A stretch of 64,000 nt of DNA, taken from positions 112,540 through 176,539 of the forward strand of contig SRSL01000007.1 of NCBI GenBank assembly GCA_009735695.1, in the 5' to 3' direction. Positions 45,118 to 53,521 of this stretch are shown here, piece by piece. Within the stretch, counting starts at the first letter, position 1; every line of letters begins with the position of its first letter. A program made the translations under genes and the position numbers. Below the pieces are notes generated by a model. The model worked only from the letters and a program-made list of their open reading frames with translations. It did not search any database and was not told the DNA's origin. The stretch comes from Christiangramia bathymodioli (GTDB lineage Bacteria > Bacteroidota > Bacteroidia > Flavobacteriales > Flavobacteriaceae).

Positions 45118-45681
45118 TCAATTTGCAATTCCCTGTTTTAATTGCATTTGCTGAAGGTATATTTCATTGTATTTGAACCTGGAGCTATAGGGTTTTTCAA
45201 GAAAGGTTCTGGACCAGAAAGACCTTTTAAAAAAGAATAATGGGTCCTGAAGCATGAAATAGGGAATAAAATGATACCATTTGATTCCCATTTTCCGGTA
45301 AGAGTTGATGATCTCGTGTTTCATTCCTAACTCACTAGCGGCAACTATGGCTGCCCTACGCTGACATTTGGAACCAGAGTACCTTGCAGCTAAACGTATA
45401 TCAAATCCATATTCATAAAATTGATCTTTTACCCGTTTGTAGTTCTGAAAACGGGACCATCCATCCATGATAACCAGGAATATGTGTACGAAAGAAAAAC
45501 CAAAACAAATCAGCCAGAACATGGAGGTTAGATTCCAAATTCCGGAATACGTATCTGAAAATAAGGAAAGGAAAAACCAGCTTTCAAAAAGGAAAATGCT
45601 CAATCCAAAATAAAGCCATTTACCTACGGAAAGATAGGAATTGAAAATGGGAGGTTGCTTTGGAAGAATTGACTCACGCAT
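45118..45681 (-). CDS. Hypothetical membrane protein
   Basis: A 187-residue protein with two hydrophobic segments (about residues 20-45 and 50-72) and a basic soluble C-terminus containing SGSKCQRRAAIVAASELG and two 'WYHFIPYFML'-type aromatic runs. I do not recognise the family. The arrangement (two helices plus a conserved CQRRAA block) suggests a conserved protein and not chance. It sits between lysS and the metalloprotease on the same strand, after a terminator. Confidence 0.7.
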   Translation of the reverse strand: MRESILPKQPPIFNSYLSVGKWLYFGLSIFLFESWFFLSLFSDTYSGIWNLTSMFWLICFGFSFVHIFLVIMDGWSRFQNYKRVKDQFYEYGFDIRLAARYSGSKCQRRAAIVAASELGMKHEIINSYRKMGIKWYHFIPYFMLQDPLFFFKRSFWSRTFLEKPYSSRFKYNEIYLQQMQLKQGIAN

Positions 45682-45692
45682 TCTCGAATTTA

Positions 45693-45725
45693 ATAAAAAA
45701 AGCCCTACAAAAACTGCAGGGCTTT
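45693..45725 (-). terminator. Terminator after lysS
   Basis: On the minus strand the stem AAAGCCCT / AGGGCTTT is followed by a T-run (A-run on the plus strand, 45695-45701). It lies 25 bases after the lysS stop and before the next minus-strand gene. Confidence 0.85.
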
Positions 45726-45749
45726 CATTGAATTTTAAAATTCTGAAGA

Positions 45750-47441
45750 TTACATCACCTTAATGCTCAGGGTTTCTCCTTCCTTGAACACATCTATCAT
45801 TTTATGTTTTCTAAGGCTTTTCACTGCCTTATCCCATTTTTTATTACTTAGACCCGATTGATCTTTTATCGCATCCAGCTCATGAACCTGGTCGTTCTTA
45901 AGCAATTTGTAAACTGCTTTTTCTTCTTCGTTCAGCTCTACCTGTTTCTTTTCCGGCTTCATTTGCGGGAAGAACAATACTTCCTGGATAGACTGGTTAT
46001 TGGTGAGGAACATGATCAAACGATCCATTCCAATTCCAAGACCAGAAGTTGGAGGCATTCCGTATTCCAGAGATCTTAAAAAATCATTATCTATAAACAT
46101 GGCTTCGTCATCTCCTTTTTCTGAAAGCTTCAGTTGCTCCTCGAAACGTTCACGTTGATCTATAGGATCATTAAGCTCAGAATAGGCGTTCGCAATCTCC
46201 TTTCCGCAGACCATTAGCTCAAAACGCTCGGTCAGTTCAGGATTATCGCGATGCTCCTTACAAAGCGGGCTCATCTCCTTCGGATAATCGGTAATGAAAG
46301 TAGGCTGAATGAAGTTGCCCTCACATTTTTCACCGAAAATCTCGTCGATGAGCTTTCCTTTACCCATGGTTTCGTCTACTTCTATACCCATTTCAGTAGC
46401 CGCATCGAAAAGTTCTTTTTCAGATTTCCCGGTAATATCGAAACCGGTATATTCTTTAATGGCATCGGTCATCGTAAGACGCTTGTATGGTGCCTTGAAA
46501 TCGATCTTATGTTTGCCGAAAGTAGCTTCGGTGGTACCGTTAACGGCGATTGCACAGTGTTCAAGCAGTTTTTCGGTGAATTCCATCATCCAGTTGTAAT
46601 CCTTATAGGCTACATAGATCTCCATCGCGGTAAATTCAGGGTTATGGGTCCTGTCCATACCTTCGTTTCTGAAGTTCTTGGAGAATTCGTACACCCCGTC
46701 AAAACCACCAACGATCAGTCTTTTCAGATAAAGCTCATTGGCGATCCTTAAATAAAGCGGAATATCCAGCGCATTGTGGTGAGTAACGAAAGGCCTGGCA
46801 GCCGCACCTCCAGGAATAGACTGAAGGATTGGAGTTTCAACCTCAAAATATCCTTTTTCATTAAAGAAATTACGCATCGCGTTGAAAAGCCTGGTGCGCT
46901 TAACAAAGATCTCTTTAACTTTCGGGTTAACGGCAAGATCGGCATAACGCTGGCGGTATCTTTGCTCCGGGTCGTTAAAACCATCATGAACATTTCCTTC
47001 CTTATCGGTCTTCGGAAGCGGTAAAGGTCTTATGGATTTGCTTAGAAGATGAAAATCCTTCACCATCACGGTTTTTTCACCAACCTGTGTTTTGAACAAT
47101 TCTCCTTCAATCCCGATAAAGTCGCCTATATCCAGCAATTTCTTGTACAGGTCGTTGTATTTGAACTTGTCTTCACCAGGACAAATCTCATCGCGGTTAA
47201 AATAAACCTGGATACGACCTGAAGAATCCTGAAGTTCAGCAAAAGAAGCCTTTCCCTGGATCCTTCTGGACATCAATCTTCCTGCGATAACCACCTTTTT
47301 GCCATCTTCAAATTTTTCCTTGATATCTGTGGTAGTGTGGTCTACCGGAAACAGATCGGCAGGATATGGGTTGATACCGGCCTTTTTTATGGCTGCCAGT
47401 TTTTCTCTTCTAATTTGTTCCTGTTCTGATAATTGCTGCAT
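45750..47441 (-). CDS. lysS: Lysyl-tRNA synthetase, class II
   Basis: Charges tRNA-Lys in the cytosol. The ATG at 47441 ([14 protein letters not shown]) gives 563 residues, matching family starts; the extension to 47459 adds six residues. An N-terminal OB-fold (about 55-160, [26 protein letters not shown]) precedes the class II catalytic core with motif 2 ([20 protein letters not shown]) and motif 3 ([14 protein letters not shown]). About 65 extra C-terminal residues with a [15 protein letters not shown] region follow, as in other Bacteroidota LysS. The promoter upstream matches rRNA-type promoters. Confidence 0.96.
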   Translation of the reverse strand: MQQLSEQEQIRREKLAAIKKAGINPYPADLFPVDHTTTDIKEKFEDGKKVVIAGRLMSRRIQGKASFAELQDSSGRIQVYFNRDEICPGEDKFKYNDLYKKLLDIGDFIGIEGELFKTQVGEKTVMVKDFHLLSKSIRPLPLPKTDKEGNVHDGFNDPEQRYRQRYADLAVNPKVKEIFVKRTRLFNAMRNFFNEKGYFEVETPILQSIPGGAAARPFVTHHNALDIPLYLRIANELYLKRLIVGGFDGVYEFSKNFRNEGMDRTHNPEFTAMEIYVAYKDYNWMMEFTEKLLEHCAIAVNGTTEATFGKHKIDFKAPYKRLTMTDAIKEYTGFDITGKSEKELFDAATEMGIEVDETMGKGKLIDEIFGEKCEGNFIQPTFITDYPKEMSPLCKEHRDNPELTERFELMVCGKEIANAYSELNDPIDQRERFEEQLKLSEKGDDEAMFIDNDFLRSLEYGMPPTSGLGIGMDRLIMFLTNNQSIQEVLFFPQMKPEKKQVELNEEEKAVYKLLKNDQVHELDAIKDQSGLSNKKWDKAVKSLRKHKMIDVFKEGETLSIKVM

Positions 47442-47476
47442 ATAATCGGTTTTATGCATTCAACAAAATGCGGGTG

Positions 47477-47507
47477 CAAATATAGTGACTATCAGGCTTC
47501 CGCACAA
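47477..47507 (-). promoter_or_regulatory. Strong lysS promoter with rRNA-type core
   Basis: On the minus strand: TTG -33 element at 47507-47505, 20-base spacer, -7 box TATATTTG at 47484-47477, continuing into CACCCGC. The 15 bases TATATTTGCACCCGC are identical to those of two of the three tandem promoters at the end of the window. The predicted leader is about 30 bases. Confidence 0.8.
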
Positions 47508-47534
47508 TCGAATTAAATGCCGAAATAATAATTC

Positions 47535-47542
47535 TATCTTTG
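47535..47542 (+). promoter_or_regulatory. -7 box (TATCTTTG) for the Pmp3-like gene
   Basis: Exact TAnnTTTG match ending 18 bases before the ATG at 47561. It also excludes the in-frame TTG at 47540 as a start. Confidence 0.5.
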
Positions 47543-47560
47543 CAGGAAAATCAAAGCATT

Positions 47561-47722
47561 ATGAGCATCTGGAGAGTGATCCTTTCAGTTCTTTTTCCGC
47601 CGCTGGCAGTTTATGACAAGGGTTGTGGGTCTTTATTGATCGTTTTGATACTCACCCTTTTGGGCTGGGTGCCAGGGGTAATCGCTGCTTTGATCATTTT
47701 GAATAATCCGAAGTATGAATAA
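47561..47722 (+). CDS. YqaE/Pmp3-family membrane peptide
   Basis: A 53-residue hydrophobic protein starting MSIWRVILSVLFPPLAVY with two helices (about residues 4-17 and 25-47) and the family turn FPPLAVYDKGCG. Pmp3/UPF0057 proteolipids affect membrane potential under salt or cold stress in other organisms; the bacterial role is uncertain. The chosen ATG fits both the family and the promoter. The stop overlaps the start of lipB by eight bases, so they are probably cotranscribed. Confidence 0.85.
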   Translation: MSIWRVILSVLFPPLAVYDKGCGSLLIVLILTLLGWVPGVIAALIILNNPKYE

Positions 47723-48416
47723 GGAAGTTGAGGTACAATACCTGGGAGTTAAAGATTACAAGGAAACCTGGGATTATCAGGAGGAGCTTTTTAAAAAAAC
47801 GCTGGACCTGAAAATAAAGAATCGGCGTGAGAATCAGGATATTCCTACCAGAAACTATCTGTTGTTTGTGGAGCATCCGCATGTCTACACACTTGGCAAA
47901 AGCGGCGATGTGAGTAACTTGCTGATTTCAGACGAGGAACTCAAAGCCAGGAACGCTACTTACTACAAGATAAACCGGGGAGGAGATATCACCTATCATG
48001 GCCCCGGGCAGATCGTGGGATACCCGATCCTCGACCTGGATAATTTTTTTACTGATATCCATAAATATTTACGATTGCTTGAAGAAATGGTCATTCTCAC
48101 CCTGGCCGAATATGGTCTGAAAGCTGAACGCAGCCCGGGAGAAACTGGCGTATGGCTGGATGTTGGAACTCCCTTTGCCCGAAAGATCTGCGCTATGGGC
48201 GTTAGGGCCAGCAGATGGGTGACCATGCATGGTTTTGCCCTGAACGTAAATGCCGACCTTGGCTATTTTGACAATATCGTTCCTTGCGGAATCAAAGATA
48301 AAGCGGTGACCTCTCTGAACGTAGAACTCGGTAAAAAGGAGATAAATCTCGTTGAGGTGCAGGAAAAATTGCTCAAACATTTTTCTACGCTTTTTGAAGC
48401 CAGCATTTCCCGATAA
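47715..48416 (+). CDS. lipB: Lipoyl(octanoyl) transferase LipB
   Basis: Transfers octanoate from acyl-carrier protein to lipoyl domains, the first step of lipoate synthesis. The 233-residue product has the signature RGGDITYHGPG (88-98), the catalytic Lys157 in ARKICAMGVR and the acyl-accepting Cys191 in IVPCGI. Length and motifs are standard. It overlaps the Pmp3-like gene by eight bases. lipA is not in the window. Confidence 0.96.
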   Translation: MNKEVEVQYLGVKDYKETWDYQEELFKKTLDLKIKNRRENQDIPTRNYLLFVEHPHVYTLGKSGDVSNLLISDEELKARNATYYKINRGGDITYHGPGQIVGYPILDLDNFFTDIHKYLRLLEEMVILTLAEYGLKAERSPGETGVWLDVGTPFARKICAMGVRASRWVTMHGFALNVNADLGYFDNIVPCGIKDKAVTSLNVELGKKEINLVEVQEKLLKHFSTLFEASISR

Positions 48417-48585
48417 ATTTCTACTTATTTAAGAAAATAATTATCTGTACTTAAAGATTTGGTTCTTAAGATGTAAGCCTGTTTTTTATTAAAAAATGCT
48501 CACGTCTGGGGCTAAAGATTTCCCATGAACACTGGTGGTATTCATTAAATTTTAAGATTTTTGCCGAAATTTTAAAAACTGTAGT

Positions 48586-51579
48586 ATGAAGAAAAAATTA
48601 CAATTCATTTTTGTATTGGTTTTTTCATTTACGGGTTTTCTTGGTTTTGCCCAGGAAAAGTCAGTAAATGGAACTGTCAATGATACCGACGGGCTTCCTC
48701 TGCCTGGGGTAAATGTAATAGTAGAGAATACCAATCGGGGAACCCAAACCGATTTTGATGGAAATTACAGCATCGAGGTTGCACCAGGTGAGGTGCTTAC
48801 CTTTAGCTATGTTGGGTATTCTACTGAAAAACTTACTGTTGGAGATGCCGATACTTATAATGTGATCCTTCAGGAAGATGCCGCTCAGCTTGACGAGGTC
48901 GTGGTTGTAGGATATGGTACCCAAAGCAAAAGAAGTCTTACCGACAATGTTGCAAAATTAACTTCCGAAGATATTGAGGAAGTACCCGTGCCTAATATTC
49001 AAAGCACCATCGCCGGTAAGGCAGCAGGTGTGCAGATCGCTCCAACCAACGGTAAGGTTGAAGGGGGAGTAAATATCAGGATTCGTGGTATTGCCAGTAT
49101 TGGTGCAGGGTCTGAGCCACTTTACGTATTAGACGGAGTGCCGTTGATCAACAGTGATGAATCAAGTACCACAGCGGCTACTAACCCATTACTAACGCTT
49201 AGTGCCAATGAGATCGAATCTATAGATATCCTAAAGGATGCTTCAGCAGCGGCGGTTTATGGTTCCAGAGGTGCGAATGGGGTTGTTATCATTACTACTA
49301 AAAAAGGTAAAGACGGAGAAGCGAGCTTCTCATTAAACTATTCTTATGGAATTAGTGAGCCTACTAATAAAAGAGAATGGCTAAATGCTGATGAATATAT
49401 CGAATTATTTACTGAAGCAGCCGTTAACAGTTTTGGAGAAGAAGACGGTACTGAATATATCGAGGGAATCTTCGACTTCCTTGCTGGAGATACCGATTGG
49501 AGAAGTCGCGAAGTTGATACCGACTGGCAGGATCTTGCCTTAAGATCTGGACACGTTCAGGATGCGAGTGTTTCTATGTCTGGAGGTAATGCCAAGACAA
49601 ATTATTTCTTTTCAGGAGCCTATAACGATACAAAAGGTATTGTAACCGGAAACGACCTGGAAAGAGTAAACAGTCGTATTAATGTAACTCATAACTTCAA
49701 TGAAAAATTCCGTGCAGGAATGAATATGAGTTTTTCAAGAACCGAGATAGACAGGATTGCGAACGATAATGCTTTCGTAACGCCTATGCAGGCTATCGCA
49801 CAACCTGCAATTTCTCCTGCTTATCTTGAAAATGGTGATCCTAACCCGAACACCCTTTATGCAAACTTTTTGCTACAGGACAAGCATGCTTTCTATAAGA
49901 CAGTAATCAGAAGATTGACTGGTAGAGCTTTTGCTGAATACTCTTTTACCGATTATTTGAGATTTAACTCCGATTTCGGTTATGATCTTTATTATCAAAC
50001 CGAAGATAGTTATACCGGAAGGCTTGCGCCGTTCCAGTCTACAAATGGTGAGGGATTTGCTGCAAGCGTTGGAACTGAATCTTATGTTTCGTCTAATTAC
50101 TTCACGTTCTCTAAGAATTTCAACGACAACCATGACCTGGAAGTAGTTGCTGGTATGGAATATAACCAGTCTAACAGGAGATACCAGAGTGTGACAGGGA
50201 TTCAGTTCCCTACAGACGATTTCCAGACTATTGCCAGTGCTGCTGAGATCACAGATGGTTTTGGAAGTGAAACTGCCAATAGCTTCCTTTCTTACTTTGG
50301 AAGGGTGACCTATTCATTTATGGATAGATACCTGTTCAAAGCCAGTGTAAGGCGTGATGGTTCTTCCCGATTTGGAGAGGATGTAAAATACGGAACCTTC
50401 CCGGCCATTTCAGCTGGATGGATTATTAGTGAAGAAAATTTCCTGGCTGATTCAAATGCTTTAAGCTTTTTAAAACTTCGTGCGAGTTACGGGGAGACAG
50501 GAAATGCAAACATTGGTGATTTCGCTTCTTTGGGGCTTTTTGGCGGTGTTTCTTACAACCAAAGACCAGGTATTGCGCCTATCCAGGCTTCAAACCCATT
50601 GTTAACCTGGGAGAGTGTAAATCAGTTAGACCTGGGGCTTGAATATGGATTCATAGATAACCGTATCTCTGGAGAAATAGATTATTACAAGAAGGAATCT
50701 GATGGACTTATCTTCAACGAACCATTGCCTGGTACTTCTGGACAGTCTTCGATTACAAGAAACATAGGTCTGTTGGAAAACAGCGGTGTTGAATTCGTTT
50801 TAAATACGCGTAATATCCAGACCGATGCCGTTACCTGGAAAACGAACTTCAATATCTCCAAGAATATCAACGAGGTGAAAGTTCTTCCTGATGGGCAGGA
50901 TGTTATTTCAGGGCAAACCATCTTAAGAGAGGGAGAGCCGCTTTCATCATTCTACCTTATAGAATATGCAGGTGTTGATCCAGATAATGGTGATGCTTTA
51001 TATTATATTAACGAAGAAGGTGGAGGTAGAGAAACTACTAACGACCCTAACGAAGCAAACCGAATCATTGCCGGTCAACCTTATGCCGATGTGATCGCTG
51101 GTTTAACCAATACGGTTAATTATGCGGGACTGGATCTTACTTTTACATTCGTAGGAGAATGGGGAGGTAGTATTTATAATGGTGGTGGGATCTATCAATC
51201 TGCCAATGCCGATTATTTCGATAACCAAAGTCGTGACCAGTTGAGAAGATGGCAGCAGCCAGGAGATATTACCGATGTGCCTCAGGCAAGATTGTTCGGT
51301 GGTAATGGTACCGCTAACTCTACAAGATATCTTCAAGATTCCGATTTCGTAAGGCTAAGAAACTTAACTCTTGGTTACTCGTTACCAGAAAGTCTAACCG
51401 ATCCTGTTGGATTAGATAGATTCAGAATTTACTTTACTGCCATTAACCTGCTAACTTTTACCGATTATGACGGATACGATCCTGAATCGGTAAGTGATGG
51501 AGGGCAGGGTGCCGGAGTTGCTTTCTATTCAGCTCCTTCAGCCAGAACTATGTCGGTAGGTTTAAATATAAACTTCTAA
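48586..51579 (+). CDS. SusC/RagA-family TonB-dependent outer-membrane transporter, pair 1
   Basis: A 997-residue outer-membrane importer for oligosaccharides or peptides, powered by TonB. Order: signal peptide (to GFAQ, residue 23); carboxypeptidase-regulatory-like domain (about 25-100, NGTVNDTDGLPLPGVNVI); TonB box DEVVVVGYG near 104; plug domain (about 115-235) with IRIRGIASIGAGSEPLYVLDG; 22-strand barrel ending in GLNINF, with the usual C-terminal Phe. It is followed 10 bases later by its SusD partner. No glycoside hydrolase is nearby, so the substrate cannot be inferred. Confidence 0.95.
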   Translation: MKKKLQFIFVLVFSFTGFLGFAQEKSVNGTVNDTDGLPLPGVNVIVENTNRGTQTDFDGNYSIEVAPGEVLTFSYVGYSTEKLTVGDADTYNVILQEDAAQLDEVVVVGYGTQSKRSLTDNVAKLTSEDIEEVPVPNIQSTIAGKAAGVQIAPTNGKVEGGVNIRIRGIASIGAGSEPLYVLDGVPLINSDESSTTAATNPLLTLSANEIESIDILKDASAAAVYGSRGANGVVIITTKKGKDGEASFSLNYSYGISEPTNKREWLNADEYIELFTEAAVNSFGEEDGTEYIEGIFDFLAGDTDWRSREVDTDWQDLALRSGHVQDASVSMSGGNAKTNYFFSGAYNDTKGIVTGNDLERVNSRINVTHNFNEKFRAGMNMSFSRTEIDRIANDNAFVTPMQAIAQPAISPAYLENGDPNPNTLYANFLLQDKHAFYKTVIRRLTGRAFAEYSFTDYLRFNSDFGYDLYYQTEDSYTGRLAPFQSTNGEGFAASVGTESYVSSNYFTFSKNFNDNHDLEVVAGMEYNQSNRRYQSVTGIQFPTDDFQTIASAAEITDGFGSETANSFLSYFGRVTYSFMDRYLFKASVRRDGSSRFGEDVKYGTFPAISAGWIISEENFLADSNALSFLKLRASYGETGNANIGDFASLGLFGGVSYNQRPGIAPIQASNPLLTWESVNQLDLGLEYGFIDNRISGEIDYYKKESDGLIFNEPLPGTSGQSSITRNIGLLENSGVEFVLNTRNIQTDAVTWKTNFNISKNINEVKVLPDGQDVISGQTILREGEPLSSFYLIEYAGVDPDNGDALYYINEEGGGRETTNDPNEANRIIAGQPYADVIAGLTNTVNYAGLDLTFTFVGEWGGSIYNGGGIYQSANADYFDNQSRDQLRRWQQPGDITDVPQARLFGGNGTANSTRYLQDSDFVRLRNLTLGYSLPESLTDPVGLDRFRIYFTAINLLTFTDYDGYDPESVSDGGQGAGVAFYSAPSARTMSVGLNINF

Positions 51580-51589
51580 AAAAGGATTT

Positions 51590-52930
51590 ATGAAAAGAAT
51601 ACTATATAAATTATTATATGTTGGAGCATTAAGCCTTAGTCTGGTAGGATGTGACGACAGATTAGATATAGAACCAAGGCAATCTATTTCTACAAATGTA
51701 GCCTTGTCTAGTGGTGAGAATATCAAAAACATCCTGATCGGAACCTATGAAGAAACTTCACAGTCTGATTCATATGGTGGTTTCCTGCAAATGATGGCCG
51801 ATCTTTATGGTTTTGAAGACCAGGCTACATGGGGAGGTACTTTCCAGGAGCCAAGACAGATTTTTAACAAGCAGATCTTTATAGATAACACTTTTGTAAG
51901 GGACTTGTGGCTGAACGCTTATGAAGCGATTAATCAGGCGAATCTTGTTATTGATTATTCAGATTTGATCGAAGATGAGACCGAAAGAAATACTGCTGTA
52001 GGTGAAGCCTATTTTCTTAGAGCTCTTAATTATTTCGATTTGAACAGGTTCTACTCTTCGCCAGATGGTTCTCTTGGGGTACCATTAAGCCTTGAAGGAA
52101 TAACAGATTATTCCCAGAACCTAGAAATACCACGCGCTTCTTCAGCAGCTGTTTACCAGCAGGTAGTTGAAGATCTTGAAGCAGCTGTAGAATTATTGCC
52201 GGAATCTAACAGTTTCTACGCCGATAAATATGCTGCGCAGGCATTACTGGCAAGGGTTCAACTGCAAATTGGAAACTATCCGGCTGCAGCCCAGGCTGCT
52301 GATGCTGTGATCGAGAATAGCGGTCATAGTTTAACAGATTCTTATGCAGATGCATTCAACAATGACGTTAATTCCAGTGAAGATATTTTCGCTTTTCAGG
52401 TTACCTCTCAGGGTGGAGATAACGAATTAGTTGTTCATTACGCCGACCAGAGTTTTGGTGGTCGTGGTGGAGATATTACTGTTAATCCGGAATATCTTGC
52501 GCTATTTGGCGAAACTGATGAAAGGGGAGACCTTTTCTACATCAGTGCCCAGAATGGCGGTACCTTAACTGGAAAATATACCAACCAGTTTGCAAATGTT
52601 TCTGTTCTTCGTTTAGCTGAAATGTACCTTATCAGGGCTGAGGCTAACCTTAGAGCTGGAACTTCAGTAGGAGCTACTCCGCTTGAAGATGTCAATACGC
52701 TAAGAGCTAGATCTAATGCTGAACTTCTAACTGATGTAACGGTTGATGATATTCTTCTGGAAAGAGAATTGGAGTTGATGTTCGAAGGGCATCTGATCTT
52801 TGATTATAAACGTACCGGAAGAGCAGTGGATAGTCTTCCTGCCGATTCAGACAGGTTATCTTTTCCAATTCCATTAAGAGAAATGGATGTGAATTCTGAA
52901 TTAGTTCAAAACCCAGGTTACGGATCTTAA
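51590..52930 (+). CDS. SusD/RagB-family surface lipoprotein, pair 1
   Basis: A 446-residue surface lipoprotein (lipobox LVGC, Cys21) that caps the SusC transporter and binds substrate. SusD features include the N-terminal DDRLDIEPRQSI segment, the tetratricopeptide-like helices (WLNAYEAINQANLVID; GEAYFLRALNYFDLNRFY) and the C-terminal LRLAEMYLIRAEANLRAG and ELMFEGHLIFDYKRTGRA blocks. It sits directly behind its SusC gene and ends at a strong terminator. Confidence 0.95.
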   Translation: MKRILYKLLYVGALSLSLVGCDDRLDIEPRQSISTNVALSSGENIKNILIGTYEETSQSDSYGGFLQMMADLYGFEDQATWGGTFQEPRQIFNKQIFIDNTFVRDLWLNAYEAINQANLVIDYSDLIEDETERNTAVGEAYFLRALNYFDLNRFYSSPDGSLGVPLSLEGITDYSQNLEIPRASSAAVYQQVVEDLEAAVELLPESNSFYADKYAAQALLARVQLQIGNYPAAAQAADAVIENSGHSLTDSYADAFNNDVNSSEDIFAFQVTSQGGDNELVVHYADQSFGGRGGDITVNPEYLALFGETDERGDLFYISAQNGGTLTGKYTNQFANVSVLRLAEMYLIRAEANLRAGTSVGATPLEDVNTLRARSNAELLTDVTVDDILLERELELMFEGHLIFDYKRTGRAVDSLPADSDRLSFPIPLREMDVNSELVQNPGYGS

Positions 52931-52950
52931 TCCTGACCATTTTAAAGGTA

Positions 52951-52982
52951 AAAAGGCCGGAATGTGAATTCCGGCCTTTTTT
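52951..52982. terminator. Bidirectional terminator after SusD pair 1
   Basis: Perfect 12-bp stem AAAAGGCCGGAA / TTCCGGCCTTTT with a 6-base loop and a T-run. The next gene converges from the other strand. Confidence 0.92.
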
Positions 52983-53027
52983 ATAAATTTTCCTTAGTTC
53001 ATCAAGATGATGTTTCTCGGTCTAAAA

Positions 53028-53447
53028 TCATCCTCCGCCATCATCCTCGGTCTCCGTTACCAGATTCTCTCCTAACAAGATCTCTTTGCTTGTTTTTAAA
53101 CAATAGGTAAGTGCTTTTTTCGCCCTGTTCAATTGCAGTAGCGCTTTGCCTTGTTTAAAAACGCTTTTGCCATCAATATCTTCTGCTGCTTCCAGGGCAT
53201 ATTCAGATAATATTTCTGAATCCTGGGTGATCTGTTCCAATAGGTCCATCTCATCCTCGTTGAGCTCTTCTCCAGTTGCCAGTCGTTGATTATAATCATA
53301 AACTGCATCATACATATCAAAAGATTTGTCTACGAGGGAATCTACACTGCTAATACCAACATCTTTTGTTGGTCTCTTCAATTTCTGTTGGCCATAAATC
53401 GGGAGGCTTGAAATAAGAATAAGGCCGATTATTAATTTTGACAACAT
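53028..53447 (-). CDS. Hypothetical secreted helical protein
   Basis: A 139-residue exported protein with a signal peptide (to PIYGQ, about residue 20), then helix-rich acidic sequence (DSLVDKSFDMYDAVYDYNQ, ELNEDEMDLLEQITQDSE) and an acidic Gly-rich C-terminus (ETEDDGGG). It resembles no family I know. It lies 74 bases downstream of the 804-residue lipoprotein on the same strand and may be cotranscribed with it. Confidence 0.65.
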   Translation of the reverse strand: MLSKLIIGLILISSLPIYGQQKLKRPTKDVGISSVDSLVDKSFDMYDAVYDYNQRLATGEELNEDEMDLLEQITQDSEILSEYALEAAEDIDGKSVFKQGKALLQLNRAKKALTYCLKTSKEILLGENLVTETEDDGGG

Positions 53448-53521
53448 AACTGATTGAAATTAAAACGGGTAGAAATGTCAAAATTAACGGATAGGGCTAA
53501 AAATATCTGTAAGGGTAAACC